DNA from: Candidatus Oscillibacter pullicola
Lineage (GTDB): Bacteria; Bacillota; Clostridia; Oscillospirales; Oscillospiraceae
Length of the DNA: 43,591 nucleotides
Assembly (NCBI GenBank): GCA_019118935.1
Contig: DWXY01000151.1
Span: 1 to 43,591 of the forward strand
Direction: 5' to 3'
The notes beneath the pieces were generated by a model, which was not told the origin of the DNA, made no database searches, and saw only the letters and a list, made by a program, of their open reading frames with translations. Positions 1 through 7,799 of this stretch are shown here, one piece after another. Positions within the stretch are counted from its first letter, which is position 1, and each line of letters starts with the position of its first letter. The translations under genes and the position numbers were made by a program.

Positions 1-1
1 G

Positions 2-79
2 GTCCAGGAAATCGAAATCTTTTACCGCTTTGTCGGCAATATAGACCAGCTTTCCAAGCCCGTATCTTTAACTGCGTGA
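2..79 (+). CDS. C-terminal end of a probable large serine recombinase (partial)
   Basis: The window opens inside a gene whose last 25 codons include VQEIEIFYRFVGNID and end at TGA 77-79. That ending resembles the extreme C-terminus (DUF4368-type tail) of the large serine recombinases that integrate and excise mobile elements in Clostridia, where the recombinase gene often reads outward at one end of the element. The match rests on family knowledge and a short stretch. The catalytic N-terminal resolvase domain would lie before position 1. The abrupt change from this frame to the remnant of an unrelated gene in another frame right after the stop supports an element boundary. Confidence 0.55.
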   Translation, partial: VQEIEIFYRFVGNIDQLSKPVSLTA

Positions 80-671
80 ACCGGGCCAGACCACGCCGGA
101 CGCCGCCACCATCGCCGCCCTGTGCGAAAAGCTCCATGTGTCGGCGGACTATGTGCTGCTGGGAAAGGAGCCGGGGGAGGGACAGAGTGCCGGGCCCGCC
201 TACGAGCCGCCGGACACCTGCCCCTGCTGCGGGCGGAAGGTCTCCGGCAGCATCTGCCCGGGGTGCGGCTATCATGTGCCCAACTATCCGCCGCGGGGCG
301 CCCGGTATGCCGTCACGGCCACCCGGCCCGGCTTTGTGCAGAGTGCGGAGCGGTCGGAGCAGCTGGTGAAATACTGCGGCTTCACCCAGGACGAAGCCGA
401 CAATGCCATCGCCCACTATGTGAACGACCAGTCCCGCATCCTGCTGCGGCGGGGGTTGGATGATGGGGCGGCGCAGTATATCGCCGCCCATCTGGACCAG
501 GACTTTTTTGACCCGCTGATCGTGGAGGACTGCGGAGAAGCGGATGAGGATCTGCTGTACAAGCCCAAGGCCTTTGAGACGCCTCCTCCCGCCAGGAGTC
601 AGGAGGGCATCGGCTTCTGGGGCGTGGTGGGCGCCGTCATCGTGGCCCTGCTGATCCTCTCCTTCTTCTGA
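72..671 (+). pseudogene. 5'-truncated HTH/zinc-ribbon membrane protein
   Basis: This frame opens right after an in-frame stop at 69-71 and reads as the end of an XRE-type helix-turn-helix domain (PDAATIAALCEKLHVSADYVL, residues encoded 96-158), then a zinc ribbon with two CxxC pairs (CPCCGRK and CPGCGYH) and a C-terminal membrane helix ending in ALLILSFF. An intact protein would need about 40 more N-terminal residues for the first HTH helices; none are encoded upstream, where the recombinase end lies instead. A GTG at 138 could start a 177-residue product without the HTH. The inferred cause is integration of a mobile element into the gene. The intact family would be a membrane-anchored DNA-binding protein. 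The stop codon overlaps the next start. Confidence 0.6.
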
Positions 672-1048
672 TGATGGACCGGTCCTTCCTGCGGCGCTAC
701 GCCGCCTCCGGCGCCGTGATTGCCGGGCTGTATGGGCTGAACCGGTTTGTTCTGCTACCCCTGACCGGCTGCCGCCTGCTGGCCTGGCACGGGGCGGACT
801 TCCTGGCGGGCGGCTTGATGCTATGTCTGCTGAACAGCCTGCTGGTGCTGGCCCACCGGCGGCCGGTGGAACGGCCTCTCCCCGCCTCCGCCTTTCTCCT
901 GGGGTGCGGCCTGTTCTGGGAGGTGGTGACGCCCCTCTACCTCTCCCGGTCCGTAGGGGACTCCTGGGATGTCCTGGCAGTATGGCTGGGCGGCATGGCC
1001 CTGATGGCCCTCTGGCGGGCGTGGGACCTTCTGCGGCCTGGAAATTGA
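671..1048 (+). CDS. Small integral membrane protein, function unknown
   Basis: A 125-residue hydrophobic protein with about four predicted membrane segments (near residues 11-30, 42-60, 72-90 and 101-118). Its ATG overlaps the TGA of the preceding gene, so the two are translationally coupled and probably cotranscribed. The segment GDSWDVLAVWLGG loosely recalls the DxxDxxxNxxG turn of VanZ-like proteins, but this is too weak to assign a family. A strong hairpin follows 10 bp after the stop. If the mobile element insertion upstream removed the native promoter, this gene may now depend on transcription from the element. Confidence 0.7.
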   Translation: MMDRSFLRRYAASGAVIAGLYGLNRFVLLPLTGCRLLAWHGADFLAGGLMLCLLNSLLVLAHRRPVERPLPASAFLLGCGLFWEVVTPLYLSRSVGDSWDVLAVWLGGMALMALWRAWDLLRPGN

Positions 1049-1058
1049 ATCCATCCAA

Positions 1059-1092
1059 AAGCCCCCGGCGCGGAAATCCGTGCCGGGGGCTT
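1059..1092. terminator. Bidirectional intrinsic terminator
   Basis: Arms 1059-1074 and 1077-1092 form a 16-bp stem with one wobble pair around a two-base loop. T-rich bases follow on the plus strand (ttgttctttg) and an A run precedes it (aaaa at 1057-1060), giving Ts on the minus strand. It separates the membrane protein gene (+) from the end of pgsA (-), so it can serve both. Confidence 0.8.
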
Positions 1093-1105
1093 GTTCTTTG
1101 TTTGA

Positions 1106-1627
1106 TTATGCGGAGGCGATGATATCCTTGTTCTTCACGAAGTACTCCACGCCGGAGTACAGGGTCGTGAGTGTGATGACCCACACGCACAGAGTGTTTA
1201 CCACCGGTGGAATAGGCAGGAACATCAGCACCACGCACACCATGGTGGAGGCGGTCTTCACCTTGCCGGACCACCCGGCGGCGATGACCCGCCCCTTGTC
1301 GCTGGCGATCATCCGCAGGCCGCTGACGGCGAACTCCCGGCAGATGACGATCAGCAGCATCCAGGCGGGCATCTGCCCGATCTCCACGAACCACAGCATG
1401 GCGGCGGTCACCAGCATCTTGTCCGCCAGGGGGTCGGCAAACTTGCCGAAATCCGTCACCAGGTTGTACTTCCGGGCGATCTTGCCGTCCAGCAGGTCCG
1501 TGAGGCTGGCGATGATGAAGATGGCCAGGGCCGCGTAGGTGGCGCCGGGAAAGCCCCAGTACAGCACCACCATGAAGATTGGGATCAATATAATGCGCAG
1601 AAGCGTCAATTTATTGGGCAAATTCAT
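1106..1627 (-). CDS. pgsA: CDP-diacylglycerol--glycerol-3-phosphate 3-phosphatidyltransferase
   Basis: Transfers the phosphatidyl group of CDP-diacylglycerol to glycerol-3-phosphate, giving phosphatidylglycerol phosphate, the committed step of anionic phospholipid synthesis in the membrane. The CDP-alcohol phosphotransferase signature is complete: D44, D47-G48, A51-R52, G61, D65 and D69 in the expected spacing. The protein has 173 residues, normal for Firmicute PgsA, with several membrane helices. Its ribosome site (ggagg) overlaps the end of rimO and its start lies 6 bp after the rimO stop, so the two are cotranscribed. rimO-pgsA adjacency is common in Firmicutes. Confidence 0.95.
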   Translation of the reverse strand: MNLPNKLTLLRIILIPIFMVVLYWGFPGATYAALAIFIIASLTDLLDGKIARKYNLVTDFGKFADPLADKMLVTAAMLWFVEIGQMPAWMLLIVICREFAVSGLRMIASDKGRVIAAGWSGKVKTASTMVCVVLMFLPIPPVVNTLCVWVITLTTLYSGVEYFVKNKDIIASA

Positions 1628-1633
1628 GGTTGT

Positions 1634-2965
1634 TCACTCCTCCACCAGTTCGCCGGTCAGCTCGCCGTCCATGACGCCGGTGAGCCGGACGGTCACGAAG
1701 GTGCCCGGCTCCACGTCCCGGTCCGCCTCGAACCAGATGCGGCCGTCGATGTCCGGGGACTCGGCGTAGCTGCGGCCGAAGCACATCTGGGCCTGGCCGT
1801 CGAAGCCCTCGCACAGCACCTCCCGCTCCGTGCCCAGGAGGGAGGCGTTGTAGCCGTCGATGATGTCGGACTGGACGTCCACCACCAGCTCCGCCCGACG
1901 GCGGGCCTCCTCGGCGTCCACGTGATCCATCCGGGCCGCCCGGGTTCCCTCCTCCGGCGAGAAGGGGAACACGCCGGCCCGCTCGATCTTTGTCTCCCGG
2001 AGAAAGACACACAGCTCCTCCAGCTCCGCCTCGTCCTCGCCGGGCAGGCCGGTGATGAGGCTGGTCCGCAGCACCAGGCCGGGGATGCGGGCCCGGAGTT
2101 TGGCCAGCAGGTCCAGCAGCTCCGCCTTGGTGTCCCGGCGGTTCATTGCCTTCAGAATGGCGTCGTTGCAGTGCTGGATGGGGATGTCCAGATACTTGAC
2201 GATCTTGGGCTCCTGGGCGATGGTGTCGATCAGGTCCTCGGTGATCTCGTCCGGGTACAGGTAGTGGAGCCGGATCCAGTGGAAGTCCAGCTTGCACAGC
2301 TCCCGCAGGAGAGACGCCAGCTGGTGCTCGCCGTTCAGGTCCGTGCCGTACCGGGTGATGTCCTGGGCGATCACCAGCAGCTCCTGCACCCCGGCGTCCG
2401 CCAGCTCCCTGGCCTCCGCCAGCAGGCCCTCCATGGGGCGGCTGCGGTACTTGCCTCGGAGGGAGGGGATCACGCAGTAGGCGCAGTGGTTGTCACACCC
2501 CTCGGCGATGCGGAGATAGGCGTACCAGGGGGGCGTGGAGAGGATCCGCTCCCCGTCCTGGGGGGCGGTGTGGATGTTGCCCATGTGGCAGGGCCGCAGA
2601 CCGGAGTCCCTCATCACCTCGTCGATGGCGGCGCAGATGTCGCCGTAGCTGCCGGTGCCCAGGATGCCGTCCACCTCCGGCAGCTCGCGCAAAACGTCCT
2701 GCTTGTACCGCTGGGTCATACAGCCGGTGACCAGAATTTTCTTCACCTGGCCGGCCCGCTTCAGCTCCGCCATCTCCAGGATGTTGTCAATGGCCTCCTC
2801 ACAGGCGGACTGCAGGAATCCGCAGGTGTTTACCACCACCACGTCGGCCCCCTCCGGCTGGGCCTGGATGGTGTGGCCGGCGGCCTGGACAGCGGCCATC
2901 ATCTGCTCGCAGTTCACCTGGTTCTTGGCGCAGCCAAGGGAGATAAAGGAAATGTTGTATGGCAC
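1634..2965 (-). CDS. rimO: Ribosomal protein S12 methylthiotransferase RimO
   Basis: Radical-SAM enzyme that adds a methylthio group to an aspartate of ribosomal protein S12. Residues 1-130 hold the UPF0004 domain with its three cluster cysteines (C12, C48, C82); the radical-SAM motif is C157-x3-C161-x2-C164; a TRAM domain closes the C-terminus from about residue 375. The open frame extends far upstream, but the GTG at 2965 was chosen because the protein family starts there (PYNISFISLGC) and a ggagga site sits 8 bases before it. That gives 443 residues, the usual length. It is the first gene of a rimO-pgsA unit; upstream lies a repeat-rich non-coding region. Confidence 0.95.
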   Translation of the reverse strand: MPYNISFISLGCAKNQVNCEQMMAAVQAAGHTIQAQPEGADVVVVNTCGFLQSACEEAIDNILEMAELKRAGQVKKILVTGCMTQRYKQDVLRELPEVDGILGTGSYGDICAAIDEVMRDSGLRPCHMGNIHTAPQDGERILSTPPWYAYLRIAEGCDNHCAYCVIPSLRGKYRSRPMEGLLAEARELADAGVQELLVIAQDITRYGTDLNGEHQLASLLRELCKLDFHWIRLHYLYPDEITEDLIDTIAQEPKIVKYLDIPIQHCNDAILKAMNRRDTKAELLDLLAKLRARIPGLVLRTSLITGLPGEDEAELEELCVFLRETKIERAGVFPFSPEEGTRAARMDHVDAEEARRRAELVVDVQSDIIDGYNASLLGTEREVLCEGFDGQAQMCFGRSYAESPDIDGRIWFEADRDVEPGTFVTVRLTGVMDGELTGELVEE

Positions 2966-3045
2966 GATCGATTCCTCCAATCGATGGATTGTTGCAAAAT
3001 AGGCCCGGCGGGGCCCTTTTCCGTGTCGGAGCGGCTCCGGCGGTG

Positions 3046-3070
3046 GCCGTAGGGGCGGCAATCTGCCGCC
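3046..3070 (-). repeat. 25-bp palindromic interspersed repeat, copy 1
   Basis: Read on the minus strand this is an inverted repeat (ggcggca-gat-tgccgcc) followed by cctacggc. Near-identical copies lie at 34804-34828 and 35032-35056 on the plus strand, 32 kb away. All three are intergenic. Confidence 0.7.
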
Positions 3071-3108
3071 CGGGGGATTCAGCCATGGGGATGGCTGGTC
3101 CATCCCAC

Positions 3109-3787
3109 CCCCCATTCTCTTTTTGCACGGCGGCAAAAAGAGAACGGGCCGTGGACGGTCCAAGAGAAAAAACGCCTCGGCGGGTCGGTCTGCGCAGGCG
3201 CAGACCTCCTGCCGCCGGCGGGGGATGGTTGGCTGTCCCGTGTAGAAGTCAGGGACGGAAACGCCCGGCCCTTGGGGAAACCTCCGGCCCGGGGAAGTCA
3301 GGGATACATCCTGCGCCGCTTTTCGCTGCCGCTGGCCGGTGGTTGATGAGAGTTGCAGCATGGGCCAACGCAACGACTTCTACGCCCGCCCGGGCAGCGC
3401 GTAGCGACTGCGCAGCCGTTGGCGGCTCTGCCGCTTACGGATGCGGCGTGCCCCTTGCGGGCAAGCGGAACGCGCGGAAGGAGGAACCAGTGGAACACTG
3501 GTGACGGAAATACTGGGAGCGCCGCAGCGCGAGACAGTAAAAGAGAAGCTGGTCAAATGCGTTCTTGCACCCCGACGAGGTCGGCACCATCCGCCACGGG
3601 ACAGCAGTTAGGGATTCGCAGAAGATTGTAGCGTGCCCGAAGGCAAGGCAAAATCGGAGCAGGCACCGATACGCCGACCCCCGTCGCGCGCGGAGGGCCA
3701 CTGCACCAGAGCGCGCCTAGCGCCTTTTTCTCTTCCACCGGGCGCGGCGCATTCTCTTTTTGGGCAAGACCAAAAAGAGAATGGGGG
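3109..3787. mobile_element. ~680-bp non-coding element with diverged terminal inverted repeats
   Basis: The two ends are inverted copies of each other over about 65-70 bases, roughly 70-75% identical by eye. Each begins with a run of C followed by cattctctttttg. Inside each end is a small hairpin: arms 3115-3126/3133-3144 (12 bp) on the left and 3750-3763/3770-3783 (14 bp, perfect) on the right. Further in, both share a block like gtccaagagaaaaaacgcc (left, near 3158) and its counterpart ggtggaagagaaaaaggcg (right, reverse strand near 3718-3736). No convincing reading frame lies inside. The interior also has a 9-bp inverted pair gtagaagtc (near 3244) / gacttctac (near 3375). It fills the gap between rimO and recX and looks like a non-autonomous transposable element or decayed repeat. 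Confidence 0.55.
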
Positions 3788-3887
3788 GCGCACCCCCGTG
3801 GGAACGGCCCCCTGCGGAAGCAGTTTCCCCCGTGGCCAACCTCCGGCAGCCCATACGCCTCCCGGGATGTCACCTACAAGACATGGC

Positions 3888-4508
3888 TCATTCTCCGGGA
3901 ATCTCCGCCCCCAGGCGGTTCCATGCCTCCCGGACATCGCCCCAGGAGAATCCCCTGCGGAGCAGGGCACTGGTGAGCCGCCGCTTCTCCGCCTCCTCCG
4001 GGGCCCGGCCCCGGAGCTTGGCCGCGAGAAACCGGTCGATCTGTCCGGCGCTCCCCGGTGCCTGATCCAGAGCCTCGTCCCACAGCTCCCGGGGCACGCC
4101 CTTCTCCCGCAGCTTCTCCCGAATGCGGGCCGGGCCGTAGCCAAGCCCCGCGCAGTGGCGCACCAGGATCGCCGCGTAGTCCGCGTCGTTAATGGCGCCG
4201 ATGGCCTCCAGCCATTCGGCGGCGTACCGGGCCTCCGCCTGGCTGGCTCCCTTCTCCTGGAGCTTCCGCTCCAGGTCGCGGCGGCTCATGGCCCGCTTGC
4301 CGATGAGGTCCGCCGCCGCGGCCTTCACGTTGGAGACGCCGGCGGCCTCTTTCAGCTGGCCCAGGTGCTGGGCGTCCAGGTCATCTCCCGGCCGCAGGCC
4401 GAAGTCCAGCAGCTCCTGCTCCGTGATCTTCAGGCAGGCGCCGTCCTCCAGGAACACCAGCACCCGGCCCTGTTTGTGGGGGGACGCCTGGATGCGCTCA
4501 ATCCGCAT
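3888..4508 (-). CDS. recX: Recombination regulator RecX
   Basis: RecX binds RecA filaments and modulates strand exchange. The 206-residue protein has the expected build of three-helix repeats, with the family-typical stretch [12 protein letters not shown] around residues 76-87 and a second repeat [26 protein letters not shown] (residues about 112-137). It starts inside recA (11-bp overlap), so expression is coupled to recA translation. This is the usual recA-recX order. Beyond its stop lies the right end of the non-coding element, whose hairpin may also act as terminator. Confidence 0.93.
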   Translation of the reverse strand: MRIERIQASPHKQGRVLVFLEDGACLKITEQELLDFGLRPGDDLDAQHLGQLKEAAGVSNVKAAAADLIGKRAMSRRDLERKLQEKGASQAEARYAAEWLEAIGAINDADYAAILVRHCAGLGYGPARIREKLREKGVPRELWDEALDQAPGSAGQIDRFLAAKLRGRAPEEAEKRRLTSALLRRGFSWGDVREAWNRLGAEIPGE

Positions 4509-5604
4509 CTTCGAAGTCGTCGGCGCTCACGTCCACCGCCCGGCCGGCCGCCTTGGCGGCGATGCGGGCCTGGTTGCTCATCAGCTTGTCGAAGTTCTTG
4601 CGGATGTCCGCCTCCAGCTTGTCCGCCACCTCCGGGTTCTCCTGGAGGAATCGCTTGGCGGCGTCCCGGCCCTGGCCGATGCGGGTCTCCCCGATGGAGA
4701 ACCAGGAGCCGGACTTCTGCACCAGCTCCAGCTTCACGCCCAGGTCGATGAGCTCGCCGAAGTGGGAGATGCCCTCGCCGTACATGATGTCGAACTCCGC
4801 CTCCCGGAAGGGGGGCGCCACCTTGTTCTTCACCACCTTGGCACGGGTCCGGTTGCCCACGATCTCAGAGCCGTTTTTCAGCGCCTCGATCCGGCGCACG
4901 TCGATGCGGACGGAGGCGTAGAACTTCAGCGCCCGGCCGCCGGTGGTCACCTCGGGGTTGCCGTACATGATGCCCACCTTTTCCCGCAGCTGATTGATGA
5001 AGATGACGATGCAGTTGGTCTTGCCGATGGCGCCGGTGAGCTTCCGCAATGCCTGGCTCATCAGCCGGGCCTGGAGGCCCACGTAGCTGTCGCCCATCTC
5101 GCCCTCGATCTCCGCCCGGGGCACCAGGGCCGCCACGGAGTCCACCACCACCACGTCGATGGCGCCGGAGCGGACCAGGGCCTCGGTGATCTCCAGGGCC
5201 TGCTCGCCGGTGTCCGGCTGGGCGATCAGCATGTCTTCCACCTGGACGCCCAGCGCCCGGGCATAGGTGGGATCCAGGGCGTGCTCTGCGTCCACGAAGG
5301 CCACCTCGCCGCCCCGCTTCTGGGCTTCCGCCACCACATGGAGGGCCAGCGTGGTCTTGCCGGAGGACTCGGGCCCGTAGATCTCCACGATCCGCCCCTT
5401 GGGCAGGCCGCCGATGCCCAGGGCCACGTCCAGGGACAGGGAGCCGGTGGGGATGTAATCCACGTTCAGCTCCGCCTTGTCGCCGAAGCGCATGATGGCA
5501 CCCTTGCCGTACATCCGCTCGATCTGGGCCATGGCCGTGTCGATGGCCCGCTTCTTATCGTCCGCCGGAGCCGCATTGGGCAGCGGCGCTTTTTCCTTTG
5601 CCAT
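4498..5604 (-). CDS. recA: Recombinase RecA
   Basis: ATP-dependent strand-exchange protein and coprotease that triggers LexA self-cleavage in the SOS response. 368 residues, slightly longer than average, with a short N-terminal extension. Walker A GPESSGKT is at residues 77-84; [15 protein letters not shown] is Walker B; the L2 region and the C-terminal domain are present. The ATG at 5604 follows aggaggag at good spacing. No LexA operator or clear promoter lies in the 39-bp gap to prmC, so recA seems to be transcribed from further upstream; a perfect LexA site lies 2.1 kb back, before the DUF1385 gene. Confidence 0.98.
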   Translation of the reverse strand: MAKEKAPLPNAAPADDKKRAIDTAMAQIERMYGKGAIMRFGDKAELNVDYIPTGSLSLDVALGIGGLPKGRIVEIYGPESSGKTTLALHVVAEAQKRGGEVAFVDAEHALDPTYARALGVQVEDMLIAQPDTGEQALEITEALVRSGAIDVVVVDSVAALVPRAEIEGEMGDSYVGLQARLMSQALRKLTGAIGKTNCIVIFINQLREKVGIMYGNPEVTTGGRALKFYASVRIDVRRIEALKNGSEIVGNRTRAKVVKNKVAPPFREAEFDIMYGEGISHFGELIDLGVKLELVQKSGSWFSIGETRIGQGRDAAKRFLQENPEVADKLEADIRKNFDKLMSNQARIAAKAAGRAVDVSADDFEDAD

Positions 5605-5643
5605 TGTGTTCTCCTCCTGCTATCACATTTCTCAAAAACGATG

Positions 5644-6510
5644 TCAGATCTCCGTGCAAAGCGTCCCAAACACCACCCGAGGGATGTCATGGTGGTCCTT
5701 CACCACCTGGATGTCCCCAAAGCCCTGGGCCCGCATGATCCGCAGCACCGCGTCCGCCTGGCCGATGCCCACTTCAAAATACAGCCGTCCGCCGGGAGCC
5801 AGGGCCTCCTTCCACTTCTCGGAGATGCTCCGGTAAAAGTCCAGGCCGTCCTCGCCGCCGTCCAGGGCCAGATGGGGCTCGTAGTCCTTGACGGAGGTGT
5901 CCAGCGTCTCGATATCCGCCCGGGGGATATAGGGGGGATTGGAGACGATGCACTGGAACTCCCCCAGAGATTTCTCCGGCTTTTCCCGGGCATCCGCCTG
6001 CATAGGCACCACCCGGGCGGTGAGACTGTTGCGGCGGACGTTCTGGCGGCAGATCTTCAGGGCGCCGTCGGACCACTCCCCCAGCACCACCCGGGCCTGG
6101 GGCACCTGGGCGGCCACTGCCAGCCCGATGCAGCCGCTGCCCGCGCACAGGTCCAGCACCCGGCATTCCCCCAGGGTCTTGATGTATCCGATGGCCTGCT
6201 CCGCCAGCACCTCCGTGTCCGGCCGGGGAATCAGCACGTCCCGGGAGATGTCCAGAGGGAGCCCATAGAACTCCCACTCGCCGATGAGGTAGGCCACCGG
6301 CTCCCCGGCCAGATGCCGGTCCACCAGGTCCCGGACCCGGTGCTCCAGCTCCGGGGAGGCATACAGCCCCCCGTCCCGGGCCAGCTCCTCCCGGCTCTTG
6401 TTGGTGCCGAAGCAAACCAGCTCCCGGGCCTCCAGCGTGGCCTCCTCGATCCCGGCCCGCCGTAGCTGCTGGCGGATATCCAAATACAAATTGTTGTATG
6501 TCGTCGCCAT
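5644..6510 (-). CDS. prmC: Release factor glutamine methyltransferase PrmC
   Basis: Methylates the glutamine of the GGQ motif in release factors RF1 and RF2. Residues 1-75 form the helical recognition domain; the SAM-binding loop DLCAGSGCIGLA is at 120-131; the catalytic NPPY is at 191-194. With the ATG at 6510 the protein has 288 residues, the family norm; the open frame runs further upstream but that part is not PrmC-like. The ribosome site is weak (gaggcg). The start lies 234 bp downstream of the DUF1385 gene, across a run of six hairpins. prmC is often next to the DUF1385 gene in Clostridia, though usually closer. Confidence 0.95.
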   Translation of the reverse strand: MATTYNNLYLDIRQQLRRAGIEEATLEARELVCFGTNKSREELARDGGLYASPELEHRVRDLVDRHLAGEPVAYLIGEWEFYGLPLDISRDVLIPRPDTEVLAEQAIGYIKTLGECRVLDLCAGSGCIGLAVAAQVPQARVVLGEWSDGALKICRQNVRRNSLTARVVPMQADAREKPEKSLGEFQCIVSNPPYIPRADIETLDTSVKDYEPHLALDGGEDGLDFYRSISEKWKEALAPGGRLYFEVGIGQADAVLRIMRAQGFGDIQVVKDHHDIPRVVFGTLCTEI

Positions 6511-6566
6511 AATACGCCTCGTTGTTGAATTTGCCCGGCTTCCGTGCGAATCCGGAAAAAGGGCTA

Positions 6567-6740
6567 GGAAAAACCTTGGGTTTTTCCAGTTGATTTGTCC
6601 GCGGCAAATCAAAAAATTTGAATCATTTTCGCCGCAGCGTGTACGTGGCGAAAATACTTTGACCCAGCCGCCGTGGGCGGCGTTCACCAGTCCGCAGACT
6701 GGTGGCGGGGGAGGTCGAGGGGGAGCCTGCTCCCCCTCGA
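6567..6740. repeat. Array of six consecutive perfect hairpins
   Basis: Between the DUF1385 gene and prmC six separate inverted repeats follow one another: 6567-6575/6579-6587 (9 bp), 6590-6597/6605-6612 (8 bp), 6625-6633/6647-6655 (9 bp), 6667-6672/6676-6681 (6 bp), 6685-6692/6697-6704 (8 bp) and 6715-6726/6729-6740 (12 bp, two-base loop). All arms pair perfectly and loops are mostly 2-7 bases. The last may act as a terminator or pause site immediately after the DUF1385 stop. No reading frame is supported here. Confidence 0.8.
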
Positions 6741-6744
6741 AGGG

Positions 6745-7719
6745 TTACCACTCGTCCTTCCCCTTCTCCTCCGGGATCACCAGCTCCAGCGACCGGATGG
6801 CGCACTCGATCATGGAGTCATCCGGCTCGTTGGTGGTGAAATTCTGCATCCACATGCCGGGCGCAGTGAGGATCTTGGCCAGGCGGCTGTCCTGCACGTG
6901 GCGGCCCACCCAGCGGTTGAACTCATAGGTGATGCCCACTACCAGGGGCAGCAGGACCAAATGGGCCAGGGTCCGCAGCCAGACATTGGTGATGGGCCAG
7001 ATGCCGAACACCACGCTGGACACCAGAATGGACACGAAAATCACCACAAACAGAAAGCTGGTGCCACACCGGGGATGGTGCCGGGGCTGGATGCGGACGT
7101 TCTCCACCGTCAGGGGCAGCCCCGCCTCGTAGCAGAAGATGGTCTTGTGCTCCGCTCCGTGGTACTGGAACACCCGGTAGATGTCCTTCTGCTTGGAACA
7201 GAAGATCAGGTACAGCAGGAAAATGGCCACCTTCAGGATGCCCTCGATCAGGTTCCGGCCCCACATGGGGAAGTCCGGGAAGAAGTGCAGCAGCCCGCCG
7301 GTGAGGAAGGTGGGCAGCACCAGGAACAAAAAAATGGAAAGGCCGATGCCCAGCAACACGGAGAAGCCCACGATCAGCCCCTCCAGCTTCTTGTTGGAAA
7401 AGGTCCGGTCCAGCCACTGTTCAAATTTGGAGGGCTCCGTGGTCTCCTCCTCCGGGTAGAAGTCGGCGGAGTACATCAGCGCCTTCACGCCGTTGACCAT
7501 GGAGGAGAGGAAGTTGACGGTGCCCCGAATCAGGGGCCAGCCCAGAATGGGATGCCGGTCCTTGATGAGCCGCAGCTCCTCCACCTTCTCCACCAGGTTG
7601 CCCTCCTGGTCCCGGACCACGATGGCCTGCTTCTCCGGGCCCCGCATCAGAATGCCTTCAATGAGTGCCTGTCCGCCGATGCTGGTGCGGAAGGCGCAGG
7701 ATTGGGGTTGTTTTGCCAT
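6745..7719 (-). CDS. DUF1385 membrane protein
   Basis: A 324-residue protein of the DUF1385 family (YqhQ-like in Bacillus), function unknown. The conserved N-terminus IGGQALIEGILMRGP is at residues 14-28, and the conserved core YHGAEHKTIFCYE lies mid-protein, followed by the PRHHPRCGTSF segment. About four membrane helices are visible, two before and two after that core. The ATG at 7719 has an aaagga site. Its promoter, 30 bp upstream, carries a perfect LexA operator. It is first in a unit with prmC, recA and recX. Known from other Firmicutes: this family often neighbours prmC and prfA. Inference: it is SOS-inducible here because it leads the recA unit. Confidence 0.9.
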   Translation of the reverse strand: MAKQPQSCAFRTSIGGQALIEGILMRGPEKQAIVVRDQEGNLVEKVEELRLIKDRHPILGWPLIRGTVNFLSSMVNGVKALMYSADFYPEEETTEPSKFEQWLDRTFSNKKLEGLIVGFSVLLGIGLSIFLFLVLPTFLTGGLLHFFPDFPMWGRNLIEGILKVAIFLLYLIFCSKQKDIYRVFQYHGAEHKTIFCYEAGLPLTVENVRIQPRHHPRCGTSFLFVVIFVSILVSSVVFGIWPITNVWLRTLAHLVLLPLVVGITYEFNRWVGRHVQDSRLAKILTAPGMWMQNFTTNEPDDSMIECAIRSLELVIPEEKGKDEW

Positions 7720-7748
7720 GTGTTTCCTTTCTAATTCCGTACAGTTGA

Positions 7749-7788
7749 ATTCTACCATGTTCTGTACAGAAATGCAAACATTTGTTCG
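7749..7788 (-). promoter_or_regulatory. Promoter with perfect LexA operator for the DUF1385-prmC-recA-recX unit
   Basis: On the minus strand: -35 TTGCAT (7777-7772), 17-bp spacer, -10 TAGAAT (7754-7749). The LexA box CGAACAAATGTTTG (7788-7775) overlaps the -35 and matches the Bacillus consensus CGAAC-N4-GTTYG at every position. Geometry relative to the -35 is the same as at the lexA promoter. Confidence 0.85.
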
Positions 7789-7799
7789 ATTTCCAAAAA

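Noticed and set aside
5604..5660. A LexA box directly before recA
   Set aside because: The 39-bp gap to prmC contains no CGAAC-N4-GTTYG or close variant.
4192..6465. A 757-codon open frame on the plus strand across recX, recA and prmC
   Set aside because: It lies antisense to three firmly identified genes, has no ribosome site and is rich in His/Leu/Gly/Val as expected of the reverse strand of GC-rich genes.
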